This document shows, one piece after another, positions 44,115-55,320 of a DNA stretch of 64,000 bases (its first letter is position 1; each line of letters opens with the position of its first letter). Origin of the DNA: Paramoeba atlantica (taxonomy: Eukaryota > Discosea). The stretch lies in the NCBI GenBank assembly GCA_977017575.1, contig CDRNVI010000153.1, positions 62,001 through 126,000 on the forward strand, in the 5' to 3' direction. Below the pieces are notes generated by a model. That model did not search any database. It saw nothing but the letters and a program-made list of their open reading frames with translations, and was not told where the DNA came from. The position numbers were made by a program, and so were the translations under genes.

Positions 44115-47100
44115 ATGGAAGACGAAAAGGTGAGTTCTTCTGGTCAGTCTGTTGTTGTGATGGTCAATCAGGTTTCTTTTTTGTTCTTCTTCTTCTTGAA
44201 AGAGAAATTCCCGATTCCCCCCTTTTCTTTCTTCTTCAGCTCTAAAATTCCACTCCACCTTCCCCCCCCCCCTCTCTCTCCCCTCTCTCTCCCCCCCCCT
44301 CTCTCTCCCCCCTCTCTCTCTCCCCTCTCCTCTCTCTCTTTCTTTCCAAAAAAGGCCGGAAGAATCCAATACATCGACGAAGGAGGGGGAATGTTCCTCG
44401 GATACGAAACCTCTCAACTGATTGGCCAACCCATTACCATTTTGATGACCTCTCCTTATAAAGAACAGCATGATTCTTTTTTGAAACGTTATTTGATGAC
44501 TAATGTTCCTTGTATTATGAAAAAGGTTTGTTTTTTTTGTTTTTTTGTTTTTTGTTTTTTGTTTTTTTTTTTTTTTTTAAATTTTTTTTTTAAATTTTTT
44601 TTTTAAATTTTTTTTTTAATTTTTTTTTTAATTTTTTGGAAGAAAAGAAAGACAAAAGAAAAGAAAAGGGAATTGGCAAAGAATTATTTTAAGTGGAATA
44701 AGATGGAATTTAATGATTCAGAAAAGCTGAATTGGTTGGACAAAAAGATAATAAAAGAGAAGAATTGTTGGAACTCCAAGAAAAAGATTTGAGAAAATAA
44801 GTGTAATTGTCAATAAGATTGAAATGTTTGTCTCAGAAGTTAAAATGTTTGGCCAAATAGAACAGATATAAACAGAGAGAAACAATTTATTTTATGAAGA
44901 ATATTATTTCTTTTAATTAAATATTATTTCTTATTTTTTCTTTTCTTTATTAATAAAAATTAAAAAAAAAACAGACAAGAATTGTGGAAGCTCGAAAGAA
45001 AAATGGAGAAATAAGTGCAATAAGATTAAATGTTTCAGAAGTTAAAATGGTTGGACAACCTTTGTGGGTTGGGATTATTGAACCTTTGTTTTGTCCTATT
45101 GGTACTCTTGTTTTTAATGATCGTGGTGTTGTGGTTTGTTTTTTTATTTTTTTATTTATTTTTTTATTTATTCTTTTTTTTTTCTATTTTTTTTTGTATT
45201 TTTTTTGTATTTTTTTTTGTATTTATTGAACCTTTGTTTTGTCCTATTGGTACTCTTGTTTTTAATGATCGTGGTGTTGTGGTTTGTTTTTTTTTATTTA
45301 TTTATTTATTTATTTATTATTTTTTTTTTCTTTATTTATTCTTTTATTTTTTTTTTCTAAATTTTTTCTATTTTTTTTTCTATTTTTTTCTATTTTTTTT
45401 TCTATTTATTGAACCTTTGTTTTGTCCTATTGGTACTCTTGTTTTTAATGACCACGGTGTTCTGGTTTGTTGTTTTTTTGTTATTTTTTTTTTTTATTTT
45501 TTTTATTTTTATTTTATTTTTTTTTATTTTTTTATTTTATTTTTTTTATTTTCCTATTTTTTTATTTTCTAATTTTTTATTCTATTTTTTTTTTTTTTGT
45601 ATTTTGCATATTTTTAATTTCCTTTTTCTTTCTTTCTTTTCCTTTTGAAAAACATGAGTACTTTTCTTATCTTCTTTTTTATGCAAAAAATAGATAAATG
45701 TCAATTCATGTGCAGAGAGTTTATGGGGTTATGTTAAACAAGATCTGATTGGAAAAAATATAAATTCCTTAATTCCAGGTTTTCTCTTTTCTCTTTCTTT
45801 TCTCTCTTTTTTCTCTCTTTTTCTCTCTCTTTTCTCTCTCTTTTTCTCTCTCTTCTTTCTTATTTTCTTTCTTCTCTCTCTTTTCTCTCCCTCTCTTAAA
45901 ATTTATTTTTGAAATTATTTATTGATTATTATTTTTTTAAAAAAAAAGGAGCATTTCCAGCACATGATTTATTAAAAGTGACAAGAAATTTGTCTGCAAT
46001 TCACAAATCAGGGCTTTGGTTCTCGATTAGTGCAAACTTTGAATTAATCGATGTTTCTTCTTCTTCTTCTCTTCCTCACTCTCTTATCTGTTCTGGGACT
46101 TCTCCCTCTACTCCTTCTGCTCCTTCTTTACCTTCTCCTTCTTTTACTTCTCCTCTCTCTTCTCCTTCTTCTATTTCTCCGTCGTTGACTACTCCTCCTT
46201 CGTCTTTTTCTCCTTCTTTCTCTTCTGTCTCTCCTTCTTCTACCTCCTCTTCCCCCTCTATCTCTCCCTCTTCTTCTCCTTCCTTCTCTTCCCACAAACC
46301 CTCTTCTTCTTCTTCTTCCTTCTCCTTCTCTCACCGCCACTCTCCCCCCACATCAAAAAACACAGAAAACATCTATATTTGTTCAGTACAAAAAGTATTA
46401 AAAGAAACAGAAATATTTTTATCTGTTGATTTAAATGGAAATGTTTATAATGGAAATCAATTTGCTGCTCCTCTTTTGGGTTATTCTCCCAAACAGTTGC
46501 AGGGCATTCATCTTTCTACTTTGAGTAATTTTTTTTTTTTTTCTTTTTTTTTTTTTTTTCTTTTTTTTTTTTTTTTCTTTTTTTTTTTTTTTCTTTTTTT
46601 TTTTTTTCTTTTTTCTTTTTTTCTTTTTTCTTTTTCTTTTTCTTTTTTCTTTTTTCTTTACTCTTTTTTTTTTTCTTTTTCAAACTCTCAATATTTTGTG
46701 TTTATTCATTTTTTATATCATTTTAAAATCTCTCTCTCTCTCTTCTCTTTCCCAGTCCCAAAATTCGAAGTAGACCCACAACTCCTCTCAATCGCAAAAA
46801 CATACAACCAACTCGCAAAAGAAGGAAAAAACAACATCAAAATGAGAGAAATAGAGACAATTTTGAGAAGGGGCTCTCAAGAAGAGGGGAGAGTTGTTGC
46901 TGCTCATCGAGATGGTTCTTTTGTTTATGTTAGTGTTCGCCTTTTTTTTTGTTTTCAGAAAGGTTTTTTTTTTTTTTAATTTTTTTTAATTTTTTTTAAT
47001 TTTTTTTTAATTTTTTTTTAATTTTTTTTGGTTTTTTTTGAAATTTTTTGTGTTGAAAAAAAATTATCTATTTTTGAAAATCGTTTTATTTCTTTAAAAT

Positions 47101-50100
47101 ATTCTTTCAATAAATTTCAAATTTTAATCATTAAAAAAAAAATAGAGTGTTTTGTATCTGTCAAAATTAAGCGACTTCACGATTCCCAACCTGATCCAAT
47201 TGTTCGTTTTTCTTTGATTTTTCTTTGATTTTTCTTTGATTTTTCTTTGATTTTTTTTTTCTCTTTGATTATTTTCTTTTTTCTTTGATTTTTTTGCAAT
47301 GAAAAATTCATTTCTTTTCTTTCTTTTCTTTGGGATGTTCCTTCCCTCTTTCTCTTTCTCTCTCTTTCTCTCTTTCTCTCTTTCTCTCTCTCTTGAAATC
47401 GCAGTCATCTGGTGACAAGCCGGGTTTAGACATTGGGTTTCGTTTTTCAGTCGATGTTAATATTTTCTTTTTTCTTTTTTCTTTTTTCTTTTTTCTTTTT
47501 TTTTTTTTTTTTCTTTTCTTCTTTTTCTTTCTTATTTCTTTTGTGTCTTCTGATCCCATATGATGCAGTCATCTCCAGCACGAGGAACCCCAATTAATAT
47601 TATTGAGGTTTCTTTCTTTTCTTTTCTTTTCTCTCTTCTTCTCTTCTTCTCTTCTCTCTTTCTTTCTCTTTCTTTCTCTGATCTTTGGTCTCTTTTCTCT
47701 TTTTTTTTTTTTTTCAAAAAGCAAATTGGAAATGACTATTTTGTTACAAACAAAAATCTTGGAGGTGGAAGTTCTGCCGCTGTTCACATTGGAATGAGGA
47801 AGAAAGATGGAGTACAAGTATTTCTTTTCTTTTCTTCTTTTCTTTTCTTTTCTTTTCTTCTCTTCTTTTTTTTTCTTTTCTTTTCTTCTTTTTCACCCCT
47901 TCTTTATTCTCTTTTTCTTTCATTTTAATAACAAATTAATTTTTTCACAAAAAAAAAAAGGTGGCAGTAAAAATAACCCAAAAGAAAGGGTTATCAGAAG
48001 AAGGGCTCAGACGTGCACAAGGAGAAGCTTTGATTTTATCTTCTCTTCGTGGTCATCCAAATATATGTCAACTTCATTGTTTGTTTTTTATTTATTATTT
48101 ATTATTATTATTCCTTTTTCCTTTTTTTTTTCTTCTCTTTTTCTTTTGATTTCCTTTACTTTCTTTCCTTCCTTTTTCCTCTCACTCCTTTTCCCCTTTT
48201 CCAAAACAGATACAAACGAAACAAACGAAAAAATCTACCTTGTCCTGGAATACATCCACGGAGGAAGCCTCGCAAAATACATCCTCACAAACCAAATTTC
48301 AAATTCCGATATCAAATTGATCTTCAAAGATGTGACAGCCGGAATTGGTTTTTGTCACCAAAATCAAATCGTCCATCGAGATGTGAAAAATGAGAATATT
48401 CTTTTAACTAGAAAGAGAGAAGTGAAGCTGATTGATTTTGGGTTGAGTAGCCGGTTTGGGGGAGAGAATTGGTCTGAAATTCAGGGGACTTATTGCGGAA
48501 CTCCTGCTTATGCTGCTCCTGAAATGCTCTTGGCTCATCCTTACATTGGTCCAGAAGTTGATATTTGGAGTTTGGGTGTTGTTTTGTATACTATGATGTT
48601 TAAAGAGTTCCCTTTTCGGACTGTTCAAGATATTGTGAATGGGACGTTTTCTCGCTCCTGTTTGACGGATCCTGAGTTACTTGATTTGATTTCAAAGATG
48701 TTCTCTTTGGAACCTCAAGGTAGGCCAACTTGCGAAATGATTTTGTCTCATCCCTGGTTGGCGCCTAGGCTGGGAACACCTGTCACTACTTCTCATGATG
48801 AGAGTCATGATGGTAAAATTGAATATCCTCCTCGTTCACTTCCCACAATCAAGAACGAAAAAGATGATACTGAGATGGATTGCCCTCCTGACGAAGATTG
48901 GGAAAGCATCAGCGCCACAACATCTTCGGCAACTCCAATGACTCTACTAAAAAAAAAGGAAGAAACTGATGAACTTGATGCTGCTTCTCTGCCATCAACT
49001 GAAAATCATGCTCTGAAATCTTCCTTTTCTGCCCTTTTTGGAGAGGCGAATTTTTCTCCCATCTCTTCTCCAGCTTTTGAGAACTTGAACCTTTCCCCTC
49101 TTTCTTCACCGCCCCTCTTTTCCCAAGATGAGCTTGGAAGTGAGTTCAGCGAGCTTGGAGAGTTAGGTTATCAGCTCGAAGATGAGGTTCCCCTTTCTCC
49201 ATCTTCTCCAAAGAAAACATCTTTATTCAATGATCATGGAGAACCTTTCCGAAAGAGAGTGGCGTTGGGGTCACAGAGGGATGATTTTCCATCTCCCTCT
49301 CCTTCTCGTGTATCTCCTCCGCATCCATTTGTTCGTGACACACCATCTCGACACAGATCTTCGTCTACTTCTTTTCTCAGAGAATCATCTGATACGTTTT
49401 CTTTTTCTGAGCATTCTTTTGAGGAACCAAAAGGATGTACTCCTCCTCCGTGTGAACCTTCTCAAAATGTGGTGGTAAAAGATCCAGAAAAGGAGCAACA
49501 ACAACCAGAAATCGTTGTACCTTGTCCTTGGAGATCCTCCTCACTTGATGGGGTCAAACTCCGTGCCCCAGGAACACAATCACAATTTTCTCGCTCCAAC
49601 CCACAACGGTATCAACCTCAGTGTCAACAAGCCCAGCAAGAAAAACAAGGACTCTCAAACCACCAACGTATTCATCCTCTTCAAGATTCACAAACAGAAC
49701 CTCATTGGAGGACCTTGATGGGCGGTTCTGCATCAAATGTATTCGAATTATCCTCGCAACAAACATCGAGAATTCGAAGATCTCCAACAATTCCAAGATC
49801 TCCAACGATCCCAAGATCCCCAACGATCCCAAGATCCCCAACAACTCAAATATCCCCGACAATCCAAAGATCTCCGAGATCTCCAACAATTCCAAGATCC
49901 CCAACAACTCAATATTCCCCGACAATTCCAAGATCTCCAACGAGAAGATCTCCATCTCAAGTATCACCAACCTATATCCCTCGTCATCGAGCTGCATATA
50001 ATACCTCTCCCTCTTGTTTAACATCAACATCACCTTCTTCTGTTCGGGGTCCATCTCCACACCAAGCAGTATCTCCAAGGAACCAACCAAAACGTTCAGC

Positions 50101-50677
50101 AGCTCCTTTCCCTTTTGAGATCCCCCCCTCTCTGCTCCAAAGAGTTCGAACAGATCAAGTAAACCTTCCTGAGATGATGCCAGAGAGATATACACCACCA
50201 ACTGCCCCAAAAACATCAATAGATCTATCCCAACCATTTAGTCAAATCCAACTCCGAAGCCCCTCTATTCCTTTGAATTCTGTGGCTTCTCCTGGTCTTC
50301 CAGAAAGCTCTCATTCTCCTCACGCTTATTTCCCTGAACAATCATCCCCTTCAGCAGGACCACCAGTGTTTGGAGGATCTCCCCTTGGCACTGAAACTGG
50401 AGGAGTTTCTGAAGGACCCCCCTATTCTGAGAGTTCACCATCAGGTTGGCACTCTCCATCTCTTCGAGGAGGGGGAGGAGGAGGGAGTGCTGCCGCGTCA
50501 GGAAATCGAATTCAAGTGAATTTGACAGGGGGTGATGGAGCAGCATCTAGTAATGGTGGGAATGGAAGTGAGAGTGCGAATCCAATGCAATTTGTTGTTC
50601 GAGGAGATGGGAAAACCTACACTGTAATTTTACCAAATGGGTTGGCTGTAAATCGTGATTATAAAAGGAAAAGGTAG
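44115..50677 (+). CDS. PAS-domain serine/threonine protein kinase
   Basis: Twelve exons (44115-44171, 44355-44525, 44975-45133, 45694-45778, 45949-46524, 46756-46922, 47148-47201, 47405-47455, 47569-47607, 47722-47817, 47961-48078, 48210-50677) give about 1,346 aa in phase. PAS 1 spans exons 2-3 (EGGGMFLGYETSQLIGQPI). PAS 2 starts in exon 4 (NVNSCAESLWGYVKQDLIG). PAS 3 follows a Ser/Pro linker (VDLNGNVYNGNQFAAPLLGY). The kinase has GGGSSAAVHIG, VAVK, HRDVKNENILL, DFG and YAAPE, and resembles the CAMK/SNF1 branch and PAS kinase. The 700-residue tail is Ser/Pro-rich with RSPTIP repeats and a Gly-rich segment near the end. PAS kinases sense metabolic state; the ligand is not deducible here. Confidence 0.88.
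45076..45470 (+). repeat. Triplicated exon 3 end plus 5' splice site
   Basis: ATTGAACCTTTGTTTTGTCC through GGTGTTGTGGTTTGTTTTTT occurs at 45,076-45,140, 45,226-45,292 and 45,408-45,472. The first copy is the true end of exon 3 of the PAS kinase gene. The others lie inside the next intron. Copy 2 is identical to copy 1, copy 3 differs at a few bases (GACCACGGTGTTCTG). Confidence 0.92.
49776..49965 (+). repeat. Coding repeat for RSPTIP units
   Basis: AGATCTCCAACAATTCCA and AGATCCCCAACGATCCCA units of 18 bases encode about ten RSPTIP/RSPTTQ repeats in the kinase tail. Each unit has an SP site. Confidence 0.9.
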
Positions 50678-50952
50678 AAAAAAAGTTGTTTAAAGGGTCG
50701 AAACCTTATTATGTGACAAAAGGGCAGAATACGCATTGCCACAACAAAAACATGCTTCAAATCTTATTTAAAACCATTAAAAAAAAAAATCAAAATCATA
50801 AAGAAAGAAAATCCAAAAGTTTTTTCGTGAATGACAACCAAATTGTTGTTTATTTCTTGTTGTTTTATTTGCCACAACTAAATTCATGATTTCATGAAAT
50901 CATGTCTCCCTCCAAAGCGAATTCCATTTTGCACACACACCGTCCAATTTCT

Positions 50953-53900
50953 TTATTTTGTGTACATAACATCATCCCATGGATGTCGATAAAGGGGTTG
51001 CTTCAACCTCTTCTGATCCAATGCGTGTCCAATTAAACCGATGGTTCTAAAAAATCATCCAATGAATAAAAAGTAAAAAAGGATTGAAAAAAAAATAAAA
51101 AGTTGGACCTGGCAAGAGCAAAGAGCCCGTTCAAATACCCAATCTCAACCACTTCTTCAATTTCTTCAGCATTAAAAGCTGCGCAACTTTCCATCAAATC
51201 AAGGAAAAGTGCGGCAATACAACCATCAACATTGAGCACCAAATTGGCAGCTGCAAATCAAATCAGCCGAAAAGAAAAACCAAGAAGGAGAGAAACACAA
51301 AAGAAAAAAAAATAAAATAAAATAAGAAGTAAAATAATGGCAAAAATGAGAACCCTTTGTGACAGTGATGGCTTCCACTTCAAGAGCAAATTCAAGATGT
51401 CTTCGGGTTGGAAAATGCATTGAGGCATATTCTTTCATGATAATGACTCGCTTATCCAAGCTGTCTATTGTTCAAAAAAGAAATGGAAAATTTCAATAAC
51501 AGAAGAATTCGTTTTGAGAAACCGAAAAAGAAAAACCTCTTGATTTAATTCGGTGACCAATTCCTGGAATTCGAATTCCTTTCTTCTTCATTGCATTAAC
51601 AAATGTTAATGGAGTACTGTACCGAGCAAAATCGTTTAATGAAAAATAAAATAAAAAATCCATTGAACAAATAAACATACATTTGATCCTTCAAAGCATC
51701 ATAAAAAAATCGAGCAGCATCATCAATAGCTCCTCCAAATCTTGGCCCTAACCATTTTAGAAAATCAGCTCAAAAAAATCTTATTTTTCAAAAGAAAATG
51801 AAGAAGAGAGAAAGACCGATTGTTAAAAGACCAGAACAAAGGCATGAAACAAGATCTTTTCCGGCTCTTGCAGCCACGATTGTGTTGTGAGCTATTTTTA
51901 TGGAGAATAAAAATGAGAATCATCCAAAAAAAAAATTTTAAATAAAAAATTTTGAATATTTTAAAAAAAAAACCTCCAGAAACACAGGGACCATGATCAG
52001 CAGCCAAAACAAGAACAATTTCTAAAAACAGAGAAAAACAAAACTGTCAAAAACTCTCGAATTTTCTCAAATCGAAAATAAAAGAAAGAAAAAGAAAAAG
52101 AAACCAATAAATTTGGTGGCATATTTGGGGAGTTTTCTCTTGAACCAAAGAGCGGCAATAACTTCTCCAACTGAGACATCTCCTTCGGAAATAAATTGGG
52201 AGATTGGTGTATCGAAATAAACTGGCTGTCATAAAAAAAAAATGATTAAAAATAGAAGAAAAAAATAAAGAATAAAAACAATAAATTTTGTCCTTCTGAA
52301 AAAAAAAATTTAATTAAATAATCAACCTCTTCTCCACGATCATCACAAATTGTACTGACAATTCCAGTAGATCGACGAACACGTCCTTTTTTAAAAGCAA
52401 GATTAAAGTCAATGGGAATATCAGGTGATGATTCTTCATTTTCTCTTTCTTTGATAACTCCTTCTTTCACCAATTTCTGAACAAGAGGATTTTTTAGTTT
52501 TTTTTTTTTTAAGATTTCAAAAAGAAAAAGAGAATAAAATTGAGAGAAAAGAGTAAGAGAGGAGAGAGGGAGAGAGAGAGAACCTGATAAACTTCTCCAA
52601 TTGCTTTGTCAAGACTATCAAAAGATTCAGGAACAACAACACCCGCTTTCTTCAAAGCTTCATTCTTTGCTTCGGCGCTCTCTTTTTGAGCTCCCCCTCC
52701 CCTATTATTACACAAAAAACCATTTCATTAAAAAAAAACAACTTTTTTTTCAAAAGAGAGAAAGAAAGAAAAGAATAAAAGAAAAAACAAACCGAGCTCC
52801 AGCATGTCCAAATTGAACCTCAGTTTTGAACATTTTCGCGCATGTACCGCTCACCCATCCAACAACAGGCTACACCATATCGATTTTAATAAAAGAAAAA
52901 TCAAGAAAATAATTTTTTAAAAAGATATTTCAATAAAAGAAAAAGAAATTCAAATAATTTGAAATTATAAAAAAGTGATTTTGTTTTGTTTTTCAAAAAA
53001 AAAAAAAGAAAAGAGAAAGGAACCTTTGTGATTTTTCCAGACTGAACAGCTTCAGCAATTTCATACTCAACAGTCCCCCCAACCTTGAAAAAAGAAAAAT
53101 GATGAATAAAAAAAAAGAAATATTTTGTGGAAAAAGAAGAAAATACCTCTCCAAGCACAACAATCATTTTGATATCATCAATTTCCTATTCAAATCACAC
53201 CAAAAAAGAGGTCAGAAAAAGAGAGAGAGAAAAACACAAAATTGACAAAAAAAAAAAGAAAAGAAAAAAGAAAGAAGAAAAAAGAAAAAAGAAAAAAGAA
53301 AAGAAAACTTGATATCGGAGGATATGATCAGTAAATGTGGATCCTCCCCAAGCATCCCCTCCAATTGCAATTCCCTCAAAAACACCTAAAAAAATAAATC
53401 AGAAATCCGAAATAAATAAATAAATCAGAAATTAAAAAAGAAAAAGATTTTTTTTAAAAAAAAAAGAACCATTTGTTGTACGAGAAAGCATATTATATAG
53501 TTCATTTGACAATCCCCCAGACTGAAAAACAAAAAAAGAATTAAATATTATTTCAAAAAAAAAATCATTTCAAAAAAAAAAATCATTTCAAATTAAAATC
53601 AAAATTTTACCTTTGATACAACACCAACAGATCCTGGACGAAAGAGTTTACAACTCACAATATTATCCATTGTTCCTTTAGTAAAAAAAAGAAGAAAGAG
53701 AAGAAAGTGAGGGAAAACAGAGAAAAGAAAAGAAAATAGATTAAAAAAAAGAAAGGAAAATATTAAAGAATAAATATTATTTGTGAAAAAAACATTACCA
53801 GCAGTATCTCCAATTTTAAAAGCTCCCGCCTTGAAAGAGAAGAAAAAAAATCATCAGTAACAATTTTTTTAAAAAAAGACTTTTTCTTTTCTTTTCTCAA

Positions 53901-55047
53901 ATTACAAAAAAAAAATTCTTTTCCAACCTGAATTCCACCAACAGTGGCAGGGCCAATAATCATTTTTCCTTTTTTCTTTGCCAATGCAATCAATCTTCGA
54001 GCGTCTGCTTCTGGAACCCCCTATTTAAAATTAAATTTGAGAAAAAAGAGAATATTTTGAATTGAAATATTCAATGATTCTCAAAAAAAAAAACTGTTCT
54101 TTTTGAAGAAATGAAAAACGAAAATGAAAAATGAAAATGAATAAAGAAAAAAAACAAAAAAAAACCTCAGCAATAATAACAACAGTTCGAATTGTAGGCT
54201 GTTCCAAAGCAAGACGAGATGATTGGTAGGCACTATTACAAAAATTGTTCAGAAAATAAAAAGAAAAAGAAAATAAAATAAGAAAATGAACCTTCGAAAG
54301 GAAGCGAAATTGATGAAAACATCGGCGTTAGGATGAGAAGAACATGTCAAACCAATATCATCATAAACAGGGATTAAGATCTAAACTCATATTTGCAATC
54401 AGAAAAGAAAAGAAGAAAAAAGAAAAAAAAAGTTTAAAAAAAAAAGTAAAAATAAAAAAAGTAAAAAGAAGAGATCAAAAAAACAAAACTCAAAAACATA
54501 ATCAAAATAAAAAGTCCAAGAACAAAAAAAAAAACAAGACCAAAAAAAAACAAGACAAAAAAAAAGAGGGCAAAAAAAAACCTCTGTGGTACCAAAAAAC
54601 GCTTTTTGTGAACCCTTTTTTTAAAAAATTTTAGTTCTCTGAAAAACCAAATAAAAAAGGATCGTTTCGTTTTCAAGAGACACAAACCTGTGTTGTTCCG
54701 GGAGTGATGAGAGCTGCGACAGAAGGAGTTTTTCTTTGGCAAAGATAATCAAAATCTAACATTCGCTGAAGAAAAAAAAAATGAGTTTCATGGTTTGAAA
54801 AAAGAAAGGAGGAAAGAGAAGGGCGAATTGGAGAGGGAGAGAGAGAAAAAAAAGCCCAAAAAACCTGAACAGGAGGAGTTTTGTAATTGTAAATCACAGC
54901 CTGAGTAGTTTTCGAAAACAACTGCCCACTAGACGACATCGTTACGTTTTTTTCTTCTTCTTCTTCTTTTTCTTCTTTACCCTTCTTTTCTTCTTTTCTC
55001 TCTTCTTCGCTTTCGTCTCTTTTTCGTTTACGTGTCGGGTGTTCCAT
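50953..55047 (-). CDS. aclB: ATP-citrate lyase subunit B (plant/fungal two-subunit type)
   Basis: Twenty-three exons read from 55047 to the stop at 50953. The conserved protein starts [13 protein letters not shown] at 54939, as in plant AclB. In order: [49 protein letters not shown] (the phosphorylated His of the CoA-ligase part), then the citrate-synthase-like part with [33 protein letters not shown] and the end [11 protein letters not shown]. With subunit A it cleaves citrate plus CoA into acetyl-CoA and oxaloacetate in the cytosol. Introns are short and AT-rich; exon 3 is only 33 nt. An in-frame ATG at 55047 adds about 36 residues (TRKRKRD then K/E repeats); whether they are translated is uncertain. 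Confidence 0.93.
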
Positions 55048-55320
55048 TTGTCGGTTCACCGCGTCGTAAAAGTCGACAAACTTTTCCTTTGATTCAAGGC
55101 TAAAATTTTTTTTAGAAACCTAAAAATCTGTTTTTGGTGTTTCGGTTTTTATTTGCCTATTTTTGATTTGTTGTTTGATTTTTTCCGTTTTTTTGTGTTG
55201 CTTTGTTTCCCACTCAAGGTTCTCTCTTTTCAACTTTTCGTGAATTGGTTTCAGGATTGGGTTTTCTTGTTTCTTATTTTTTTTGGTGAATCTCCACAAA
55301 TTCTGTGATGAAAAAAAGTG
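55048..55320. promoter_or_regulatory. Divergent promoter interval
   Basis: About 270 bases between the aclB start and the next plus-strand start. T-rich on the right half, no clear box. If aclB starts at 54939 the interval is 381 bases. Confidence 0.5.

Noticed and set aside
46076..46340. Minus-strand E/G-rich ORFs at 46.1-46.3 kb
   Set aside because: Shadow of the Ser/Pro linker of the PAS kinase.
45909..46979. A single 356-aa ORF covering the S/P linker and PAS 3
   Set aside because: Its F-rich central part (46,525-46,755) is a T-rich intron with GT-AG ends that keep the phase; the ORF is two exons read through.
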